From NCBI GenBank assembly GCA_024402635.1, contig JAKSTJ010000003.1, positions 1 to 64,000 on the forward strand: 64,000 bases of DNA, given 5' to 3'. A program made the position numbers and the translations under genes. The notes beneath the pieces were generated by a model. It was not told where the DNA came from. It searched no databases and was given only the letters and a program-made list of their open reading frames with translations. Below, piece after piece: positions 25,539 through 32,666 of the stretch (positions within the stretch are counted from its first letter, which is position 1; every line of letters starts with the position of its first letter). The stretch comes from Treponema sp. (GTDB lineage Bacteria > Spirochaetota > Spirochaetia > Treponematales > Treponemataceae).

Positions 25539-26832
25539 AGTGAAGAACCTCCGCTACTGTTAATTTTAAGATATTTTTACTTGCAGCCCAGGAAGCCAGC
25601 AAAGGTGAAATAATTCCAAACATAACAATCATTATTGTTTCTGATAAAACAATTCTTGCAGGAATAGAAGCATATAACGCATAAGTAGAGTTTTCCCGCA
25701 CAAAAAATAAATTATCTGGATTAGTAAGAGCAGTAAAAAAATACTGAAAATAATAAATTATAGAAGATGCTGCATTAAATACAAATTCTGAATTAATACT
25801 GATTAATAATCCCAGAAAAAGCCCTGCAATAGAACCAATTAATCCAGTTCTGAATCCTCTTAATATAAAAATAAATTTAATTTCTGATGAAGAAGCACCT
25901 ATTGCCGAAAGTACTGCAATTTCAGATCTTCTTTCAAAAACAAGACGACGCATTCCATTAAAAATATTTATTCCAACTACAACAAAAATTAATGCTACTA
26001 ATAAAAACAGCATATTTTTTTCAATTTTTAATGTTCCAAAGAATGATTTATTATATTCCCGCCATGAAGAAATTTTTAATTCTGGAAAATTCTTTTCAAG
26101 TCCAGAAACAATCTGCATATCAGAATTACTGTCAGAAATTTTTAAACCGTAAGTTTTTCTGGCATTTTCTCCAAAATATTCAATACCATCATTTATATTT
26201 ATAAATGCATAATTCTGATTGATTTCAGAGTAACCGGTTGTAAAAGTTCCTGTTACAGTAAAAACTCTATCTGAAGAAAATAATGAAACATCTTCTCCAC
26301 CGCTTAAAACAAAAAGATTTACTTCATCTCCAACTTTTACGCCTAATCTATATGCAAGGGTATTTCCTAAAATAATTGAATTTTTATAAGAAAGATTCCA
26401 GAAACCATTTCTCATTTTAATCTGTTTGTAAAATCCTTCATCATTAAAATAAATATCTGGATCTACAGCACGGATTATTGCAGCATGATCTTTGTCACTT
26501 AAACCTGTCATTAAAGTTTGGGCTTCATAAAAAGGATTAGCAGAAAGAATATTTTTATTATCTTCACAATAAGCAAGAAAATCGTATTCTTTATCTTCTG
26601 GTATTTCCGTAACCTGAACATGATAAGAAGATATTTCCATTATTGCATCAATAAAAGACATTTGAAAACCATTCATAATGCTTATAACAACAATTAATGT
26701 CATTACACCAAAACATATTCCTGCTGCTGCAAGTTTTGATGTGACTGCAGAACGGCCTTTTCGATCAATTCTGGAAAATCTTTTAGATACAAAAGAAATC
26801 CATTTAATTTTTGAAAAAATATTTTTATTCAT
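25531..26832 (-). CDS. lolC: Lipoprotein-releasing ABC transporter permease (LolC/LolE-like)
   Basis: This 433-residue FtsX-family permease has four membrane segments in the usual 1+3 layout: one near residues 35-58 (AAAGICFGVMTLIVVISIMNG), a periplasmic domain and three near the end, with the conserved GMRRLVFERRSEIAVLSAIGAS segment. The SxxNGFQ-like motif after the first membrane segment (MNGFQMSF) is characteristic of LolC/E. The gene overlaps the upstream lipoprotein gene by 8 bases. With lolD and the second permease it forms a LolCDE complex. Confidence 0.9.
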   Translation of the reverse strand: MNKNIFSKIKWISFVSKRFSRIDRKGRSAVTSKLAAAGICFGVMTLIVVISIMNGFQMSFIDAIMEISSYHVQVTEIPEDKEYDFLAYCEDNKNILSANPFYEAQTLMTGLSDKDHAAIIRAVDPDIYFNDEGFYKQIKMRNGFWNLSYKNSIILGNTLAYRLGVKVGDEVNLFVLSGGEDVSLFSSDRVFTVTGTFTTGYSEINQNYAFININDGIEYFGENARKTYGLKISDSNSDMQIVSGLEKNFPELKISSWREYNKSFFGTLKIEKNMLFLLVALIFVVVGINIFNGMRRLVFERRSEIAVLSAIGASSSEIKFIFILRGFRTGLIGSIAGLFLGLLISINSEFVFNAASSIIYYFQYFFTALTNPDNLFFVRENSTYALYASIPARIVLSETIMIVMFGIISPLLASWAASKNILKLTVAEVLHYE

Positions 26833-27946
26833 ATACGTTTTCTCTTAAAACTAAATCACCAATATAATATATTTCACGGACTTTTTTATAATTTTCATAG
26901 AAAGTCTGTACGTACATTTCATCTTCAAAATATGTGGTTGTAGAATAATTACTATTTGAAGTATATCGGTTTCTGATTTTTAATACACCATTTTCATAAT
27001 AATCTGTATCAGGTTTTACACCATCTTTTCTGTACATATAAGAAGTTGAAGAAGATACTCTTTTTCCAGAAATGATTTCTACTTCACCTTCATAAGTAAT
27101 ACGTTTTTGACTGTCATAATTCCAACTGTAAGAATGAACAAAAGTTTCTTTTCGCTGATTTTTTACAATTGAAACATTATATAATTCCTGTTTTTCAACA
27201 AGACCATCCAGATTATAAGTAAATTTTTCTGTTTGTTTATCAGTCAGAATTTCTTTTGTATTAATTTTTACAGAATCAGGAAAGTATGTATAATTTTCAA
27301 CTGCAATTCTTTTAAGATTTTTTTCATCATTATTCCATTTTTCTGCTGTAATCAAACGGAACTGATCATCATAAACATTTCTTCGAATATATTTTTTTCC
27401 AGAATTAATAAAAACAAGATTTTCGCCAATTGATTGAGGAATAAAAAGTTCTGATTCGAATTTCAAAATTCTTAATTTTTCATCCTTATCAAGCAGACGA
27501 ATTTCTTTATTCTGATCAAAAACATCTTCATCAAAATCTTCAAAACTATCCTGATCAAAAGATGAATCAATATTACCAATTAATGCTTCAAGATCAGAAT
27601 AATTAATTGCTTTTTCTACATAACTGCCATTATCAGAAGAAGGATCATAGAAAAATGAGGATTCAAAAAGACCGGCAAATTCCGGATTATATTTTTCAAA
27701 AAGAAGAATTTCTCCTTCAGAAGTTATTATTTTTTTTGTAAATAATCTGTATGCAAAATCTGATAAATAGAATTTTTCAGGTTCTGGTAAAGAACATTTT
27801 CCATACTTTTTATAGAGCATCTGCTGAAAAATAAAATCAACATTATCTTTGTTATACTCTTTTTTCAATTCAACTTTTTTTTGAGAACAGCCAGAAATTG
27901 AAAGGCAAAATATTAAAATTAAAAAAAGAAAATATTGTTTTTTCAA
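26825..27946 (-). CDS. Lipoprotein of unknown function, upstream of lolCDE
   Basis: This 373-residue protein has a lipoprotein signal peptide (residues 1-20) with lipobox SISGC, so Cys20 should be lipidated. Its amino-terminal third is acidic. The carboxy-terminal part (about residues 190-370) has repeating short strands with Y-x-Y-x(n)-K patterns (FTYNLDGLVEKQELYN, SYSWNYDSQKRITYEG, STSYMYRKDGVKPD) resembling antisense-wrap YD-like or MORN-like repeats. I do not recognise a family. It lies 3 bases after ftsY and overlaps lolC, so it is embedded in a secretion and lipoprotein-sorting operon. A role in lipoprotein handling is only an inference. Confidence 0.82.
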   Translation of the reverse strand: MKKQYFLFLILIFCLSISGCSQKKVELKKEYNKDNVDFIFQQMLYKKYGKCSLPEPEKFYLSDFAYRLFTKKIITSEGEILLFEKYNPEFAGLFESSFFYDPSSDNGSYVEKAINYSDLEALIGNIDSSFDQDSFEDFDEDVFDQNKEIRLLDKDEKLRILKFESELFIPQSIGENLVFINSGKKYIRRNVYDDQFRLITAEKWNNDEKNLKRIAVENYTYFPDSVKINTKEILTDKQTEKFTYNLDGLVEKQELYNVSIVKNQRKETFVHSYSWNYDSQKRITYEGEVEIISGKRVSSSTSYMYRKDGVKPDTDYYENGVLKIRNRYTSNSNYSTTTYFEDEMYVQTFYENYKKVREIYYIGDLVLRENVYE

Positions 27947-27949
27947 ATC

Positions 27950-28876
27950 TTATAAACCAAGAAATTCGTCAATATATTTTTCAGGATCAAATAAAGATAT
28001 ATCAGGATATTGTTCGCCAGTACAAATAAATGCTACAGGAATATTTAATTCACGGCCTATTGAAACTGCAACACCACCTTTAGCTGTTGAGTCATATTTT
28101 GACATTATAAGAGCATCAACATTAACAGCTTCATTAAAAACTTCAGCTTGTCTTAATGCGTTCTGACCAGTTGTAGAATCAATCACAATAATTTTTTTAT
28201 AACAACCTTCATCAGCTTTTAATGCACAGGTTTTATCAATTTTTTGTAATTCGCGAACAAGATTTTCTTTATTATGAAGACGACCTGCAGTATCAGCAAG
28301 AACAAGTCCTGGTCCCTTAGCTTTTAATGCATCTGCGGCATCATATACAACAGCAGAAGGATCAGAACCATGCTGATGGCTAACAACTCTTACTCCAATT
28401 CTGTCTCCATGCATTGCCAGCTGTTCAATTGCTGCAGCACGGAATGTATCAGCACTTGCCAGAACAAGATTTTCTTCACCTTTTGTTTTAAAATAATTTG
28501 CAAGTTTGGCAACGCTGGTTGTTTTACCAACACCATTTACACCTAAAACCATCCACACATTTTGTTTTCCAGCTTCTGGTTCCAGAGAAATTGATTTTAC
28601 ATTACTTAATAAAATCTTTCGTAATTCCTGAATAATCAAATCTTCTTCAGTTATTTTTTCTTTTCTACAGATTTCTTCCAATTCATCAACGATTTCGTAG
28701 GCAGTTTTTGCACCAATATCGCCTTCAACTAAAATATCTACAAGGGATTCGTAAAACTCTCCACTGTTTTTATTCTTTAAATAATTTCTTTTTATTTTTC
28801 CACCAATTGATTTTGTATTCTGTTCAGTTTTTACAGCAGATTCTTCTTTTTTATTTTTTTTGCCAAATAATCCCAT
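27950..28876 (-). CDS. ftsY: Signal recognition particle receptor FtsY
   Basis: This 308-residue GTPase docks ribosome-SRP complexes at the inner membrane. It has the NG domain only, with a short basic amino terminus in place of the long acidic A domain of E. coli. Motifs: G1 GVNGVGKTTSVAKLA (near residue 112), DTFRAAA, G3 DTAGRLHNKENL and MSKYDSTAKGGVA. It overlaps the upstream PEGA gene by one base and is followed by the lipoprotein and lolCDE genes, so membrane targeting and lipoprotein export are transcribed together. Confidence 0.96.
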   Translation of the reverse strand: MGLFGKKNKKEESAVKTEQNTKSIGGKIKRNYLKNKNSGEFYESLVDILVEGDIGAKTAYEIVDELEEICRKEKITEEDLIIQELRKILLSNVKSISLEPEAGKQNVWMVLGVNGVGKTTSVAKLANYFKTKGEENLVLASADTFRAAAIEQLAMHGDRIGVRVVSHQHGSDPSAVVYDAADALKAKGPGLVLADTAGRLHNKENLVRELQKIDKTCALKADEGCYKKIIVIDSTTGQNALRQAEVFNEAVNVDALIMSKYDSTAKGGVAVSIGRELNIPVAFICTGEQYPDISLFDPEKYIDEFLGL

Positions 28877-30552
28877 TATTTTTTAACTCCGTTTTTTTCT
28901 ATATTTTCCAGTTTATCTTCATTTTCAATTATATTTTCAGTTTTTACTTCATCCAGTTTTATCTGCTGAGGTTCAGTTATTGCTTCAACAGGAAGAACTT
29001 CATCAGCTGCAATAAAATAATTAACCAATTCATAAATAAACCAGATTCCACAGCCAATTGTTATTCCTGTAGAAACATATTGGGCTACATTCCATCCAGT
29101 TCTTATTCCATTTTTTGAATCCGGCAAAGTTCCCTGGGAATACAGATAATTATAATTGTCTGCCTGCCCCATAGTAAAAAAAGTTGGAATCAAAGAAGTA
29201 AGCAGTCCACTATAAGAATTATACATTCTGCGACGGTGTTTTTCAATGTTCTGACTTCTATCAAAAGCATTTACGTTTAAAGTCATCTTGTTACCTTTAT
29301 CCAGTTGATTTTCAGGAATAACAAAAAATGCTTTTTCATTTGTTTCAGATATAAAAATACCAAGAATTTTTTTGTTGTTTATGGTAATAGAAGTCTGATT
29401 ATTTTCATCAATAAGATTTCCATTTCCGTGTAAATATATTGAACCAGTAATATTTTCAGGCAAACATAATTTTATATTTTGTTCTCTGCTTATCTGCATT
29501 TTAACATCAATATTATAAGTTCTATTACCTGAAAAAGAATAAGATGTGGTTACAGGTTCATATCCCTGACATACAAGTTGAATTTTATGAACCCCTGCAT
29601 CAATTTTGATTTCACCATTAACTGTTTTAGCAACTTCATTATCAATAAATATTTGAACTTTTTTATCTATTTCAGCTGGTTCAATTTTAAACTTAAGTTG
29701 AACGGGAAGAGAATTTGTTATAGCTGGAGTTAATTCTCTAGCAATTAAAGATGATACTAAATCAGCTTCTGCAAAACTTCCAACTTCTGTTACTGTTGCA
29801 GCCAGTTCAGCTCCTGGAAATAAATACAATTCAACAGTTATTGAATAATAATCCCCATAAATAGATATCTTGCCTGTTATCAGACCATTTATTTTTTCAT
29901 TTTTGATTTCATTTTCAAAAAGAACACTTTTAATTCCGTCAGAAGAAGCCTGTTTTGAAGGAATAAATAAGGTGTTAAAATCATTTTTGTAAAGAGTTAC
30001 TTTTGCTAGATTTTCAGTTTCGTTTTCTTTTTCATCAAGGAATAAATCATTTAGAAATTTCATAAATGAATTTTCCTCAGAAGATAAATTATTTTGATTT
30101 TCTGATTCAGTGAAATTTTCCAGTTGTTTTTGTTTTAAAAGATTTTCATCTATTTTCTGCTTGATTTCAGAGATTTGCTTTTCTTCTTCCTGGATTTTTT
30201 GCTCCAGTTCTTTTTTAGAATAATTTCCAGTTACAAGAGAATCTCTTTTTTTGATTAAGCCAGACAGTTGCAAAAATAAAGATGTTCGTTCTTTTTTTAA
30301 TTTATCAATTTCTTTATCATCTATTTCTGATTTTGACACAGTTCTATAAAGATTTGATCCTAATTTTTCCAGAATTCTGGTTGGAAACATTTCTGTAATT
30401 CCATCTGTAACAGAATTTGATTTTCCCCGCTGATTTTCAAATTTTTTTGCAGCAATAACCCATTGATTCTGTGAAAAAATACTGGTTGAGAAAAATATTA
30501 ATATTAAAATGAAAAAGTATTTTTTTACTTTATTATAAGTCTGAATCATCAT
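28876..30552 (-). CDS. Exported PEGA-domain protein with coiled coil
   Basis: This protein of about 558 residues starts with a signal peptide (ends STSIFSQ). A coiled coil follows near residues 75-155 (KKELEQKIQEEEKQISEIKQ and neighbours). Near residues 300-365 lies a PEGA domain (VQIFIDNEVAKTV..DAGVHKIQLVCQGYEPV), a beta fold often linked to carbohydrate or surface proteins in spirochaetes. One membrane segment is predicted near the end (STGITIGCGIWFIYELV). The start is uncertain: ATG 30552 and 30549 both overlap the prfB 3' end, while 30594 would add 14 unlikely residues. Function unknown. It is translated from the prfB-ftsY transcript. Confidence 0.8.
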   Translation of the reverse strand: MMIQTYNKVKKYFFILILIFFSTSIFSQNQWVIAAKKFENQRGKSNSVTDGITEMFPTRILEKLGSNLYRTVSKSEIDDKEIDKLKKERTSLFLQLSGLIKKRDSLVTGNYSKKELEQKIQEEEKQISEIKQKIDENLLKQKQLENFTESENQNNLSSEENSFMKFLNDLFLDEKENETENLAKVTLYKNDFNTLFIPSKQASSDGIKSVLFENEIKNEKINGLITGKISIYGDYYSITVELYLFPGAELAATVTEVGSFAEADLVSSLIARELTPAITNSLPVQLKFKIEPAEIDKKVQIFIDNEVAKTVNGEIKIDAGVHKIQLVCQGYEPVTTSYSFSGNRTYNIDVKMQISREQNIKLCLPENITGSIYLHGNGNLIDENNQTSITINNKKILGIFISETNEKAFFVIPENQLDKGNKMTLNVNAFDRSQNIEKHRRRMYNSYSGLLTSLIPTFFTMGQADNYNYLYSQGTLPDSKNGIRTGWNVAQYVSTGITIGCGIWFIYELVNYFIAADEVLPVEAITEPQQIKLDEVKTENIIENEDKLENIEKNGVKK

Positions 30553-31670
30553 CTCCAGAGCCATCCATTGGAAGCCCTTTCCATTTTGCAACAAGATAAG
30601 AATTCATAAATTCATCAAGATCACCGTCCATAACTCCCTGAATGTTACCAACAGAAAATTTTGTTCTATGATCTTTTACCATTGTGTAAGGACAGAATAC
30701 ATAAGATCTGATTTGACTACCAAAAGAAATATCTTTTTTTTCTGCAGCAAATTTTGAATTTTCTTTTTCTTTCTGTTCTCTATAATATTCATAAAGTCTT
30801 GCTTTGAGCATATTCATACATGACTGACGATTCATAAGCTGACTTCTTTCTGTCTGGCAGGCAACAACAATTCCTGTAGGAATATGAGTAAATCGAACGG
30901 CTGAATCAGTTTTATTTACGTGCTGTCCACCTTTTCCACCTGCTCTATAAGTATCAACTCTTAAATCTTCAGGACGAATATCAACTTCAATTGTATCATC
31001 AAGCACAGGATAAACGTATACGGAAGCAAAGGAGGTATGTCTTCTGGCATTTGCATCAAAAGGCGAAATTCTTACTAAACGATGAATACCACCTTCACCT
31101 TTCAAATAACCATAAACAAAATCTCCAGAAATTTGGATTGTTATTGATTTTAATCCACCTTCAGCTTCCAGTTCATCCATTATTTCTGTTTTATAACCGT
31201 GACGTTCGGCCCATCTTAAATACATACGGCTAAGCATATATACCCAGTCACAGGCCTCTGTTCCACCAGCCCCAGCATGAACTGTAAGGAACGCATCATT
31301 CTGATCAACTTCTCCGGAAAGAAGGTTTAAGATATTCAGTTTCTCAAACTTTTCTTTAGCAGCTGTATACATTGTATTAACTTCTTCTTCATCAGCACTA
31401 TCACCGGATTCAGCAGCAAGTTCATACATTGCATCAATATCATCCATGTCGGCAAGAATAGCTCTCCATGGTTCTACTCTGTTCTTTAATTTTCTTATTT
31501 GAGACATTACTCTTTCAGCCGCTTCATGATCATCCCAAAATCCAGCAGCTTCAGTAAGTTTTTCTTTTTCCTTTATTGATTTATCAATAGCAGCGGAGTC
31601 AAAGACGCCCCCAGACATTCATTATTTCTTCACGTAATTGTTCAATTGGAATTTTAATTTCTTCTAACAT
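30533..31670 (-). CDS. prfB: Peptide chain release factor 2, with programmed +1 frameshift
   Basis: RF2 ends translation at UGA and UAA. The first frame starts at ATG 31670 and reads MLEEIKIPIEQLREEIMNVW GRL (23 codons) up to an in-frame TGA at 31601-31599. The slippage site is CTT TGA C with GGGGG a few bases upstream, the classic autoregulatory element; reading then continues in the +1 frame as DSAAIDKSIK. The body shows the GGQ loop (RAGGKGGQHVNKTDSAVR), and the tripeptide region at SPFDANARRHTSF. The joined protein is about 370 residues, normal for RF2. No Shine-Dalgarno precedes the ATG. Annotation without the shift would start at 31618 with an unsupported ATG. Confidence 0.93.
31596..31612 (-). 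promoter_or_regulatory. Programmed +1 frameshift element of prfB
   Basis: Minus-strand sequence TGGGGGCGTCTTTGAC: a Shine-Dalgarno-like GGGGG, then CTT-TGA-C. When RF2 is scarce the ribosome pauses at TGA (31601-31599), slips +1 on CTT and makes full-length RF2. All features match the E. coli element. Confidence 0.9.
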
Positions 31671-31678
31671 ATATATTA

Positions 31679-31707
31679 AAGATAACAATAAAAAGGATTT
31701 TTTACAA
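31679..31707 (-). promoter_or_regulatory. Candidate prfB promoter, near-leaderless
   Basis: Minus-strand TTGTAA (31707-31702), 17-base spacer, TATCTT (31684-31679). The ATG at 31670 lies 9 bases past the -10 box, giving a predicted leader of about 2 bases, and no Shine-Dalgarno is present. Confidence 0.45.
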
Positions 31708-31757
31708 TGTATAATAATATATAGAAAATAAGTTTAAAAATATAAAAAATTGCAATA

Positions 31758-31786
31758 TTGATTTTTACCAAGTCTAAATATATTAT
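31758..31786 (+). promoter_or_regulatory. Promoter of the FN3-like exported protein gene, leaderless
   Basis: TTGATT at 31758-31763, 17-base spacer, TATTAT at 31781-31786. The expected start of transcription, 7 bases after the -10 box, is exactly the A of the ATG at 31793. No ribosome binding site exists in this gap. Confidence 0.6.
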
Positions 31787-31792
31787 AGAATT

Positions 31793-32665
31793 ATGAAAAA
31801 ATCTTTTTCCGCTTTAATCTTAATTTTACTCACCTCTTTTTTATTTGCAGAAAGACCAATTGTAAATAATATAAAGGCTGTTCCTGCTGGAAAAAGTACA
31901 AATATTCTTGTTGTTTGGAATCTTCCTGAGAATCCTGATAAACCAATTACCAGACTAAAATTATACAGATCTACAAGACCTGTTTTTTCGTATAAAGAAC
32001 TTTCTGATTCAACGTTAATTGCAGAACTTAATGGTGACGAAGTTATTTATACAGATACCGTTAATGATTTTAAAAATTATTATTACACTGTAATAGCTGT
32101 TACCGATAGAACTTACGAAAAAATTCTTGTATCTATGAATACAACTATAAATGGGGTTCATCTTACACCTGTAGAAGTTGTAAAAAAAGATTCTCAGCCT
32201 TCTGAATCAATTTCTAAACGAGAAATAAGAGAAACACCGCTTCCATTTCTTGATTTGATTGATGGACTTGATACAGAAAAACAAATCTCTGAAAAATATG
32301 CAAAAGAAACTGAAGTTTTTGGCACACAGGGAAAAGCTGGTACAATTCAAATTAAATATCCTTACTTTTTTGAAGAAGATTTAATTACACCGGATGATAA
32401 AGACGGAATTAAACTTTTTGATATTTTAAAAGATACATTTATACAAAGAAAATACAAAGATTCAACTGTAAAATTAGAAAAATTTATAAAAACTAATATA
32501 ACTCAAGATGTAAAAGACAGAGCTATTTTTTATCTTGCTGAATCTCAATTCTTTAATGAAGATTATAAAAATGCAGTTATGAATTTTATAAAGGTTGAAA
32601 AAAAATATCCACTTCTTTGCAAGAAGTGGATAAATGCTTCATTAGATAAACTAAGTATAAAATAA
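31793..32665 (+). CDS. Exported protein with fibronectin type III-like domain
   Basis: This 290-residue protein has a signal peptide (residues 1-20, ends SFLFAE). About residues 25-108 match a fibronectin type III-like fold: ILVVWNLPENPDKPITRLKLYRS near the start and YYYTVIAVTDRTYE at the end. The carboxy-terminal part (about 200-290) is helical, with a TPR-like unit (AIFYLAESQFFNEDYKNAVMNF). I do not recognise the family. It is a single-gene unit between two minus-strand operons. The last codons (about 271-280) also form the terminator of the convergent TPR gene. Confidence 0.8.
   Translation: MKKSFSALILILLTSFLFAERPIVNNIKAVPAGKSTNILVVWNLPENPDKPITRLKLYRSTRPVFSYKELSDSTLIAELNGDEVIYTDTVNDFKNYYYTVIAVTDRTYEKILVSMNTTINGVHLTPVEVVKKDSQPSESISKREIRETPLPFLDLIDGLDTEKQISEKYAKETEVFGTQGKAGTIQIKYPYFFEEDLITPDDKDGIKLFDILKDTFIQRKYKDSTVKLEKFIKTNITQDVKDRAIFYLAESQFFNEDYKNAVMNFIKVEKKYPLLCKKWINASLDKLSIK
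32598..32632 (-). terminator. Intrinsic terminator of the TPR operon, inside the convergent gene
   Basis: A perfect 12-base-pair stem (32606-32617 paired with 32621-32632) with a three-base loop. Read on the minus strand it is followed at once by eight T residues (plus-strand A-run at 32598-32605), a textbook intrinsic terminator. On the plus strand no T-run follows, so it is directional. It lies within the coding sequence of the plus-strand FN3-like gene, 35 bases beyond the stop of the minus-strand TPR gene. Confidence 0.85.
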
Positions 32666-32666
32666 A

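Noticed and set aside
28708-29118. Plus-strand frame of 136 codons opposite ftsY and the PEGA gene
   Set aside because: Phe/Ile/Tyr-rich antisense of an AT-rich coding region, crossing two real genes; no start signals.
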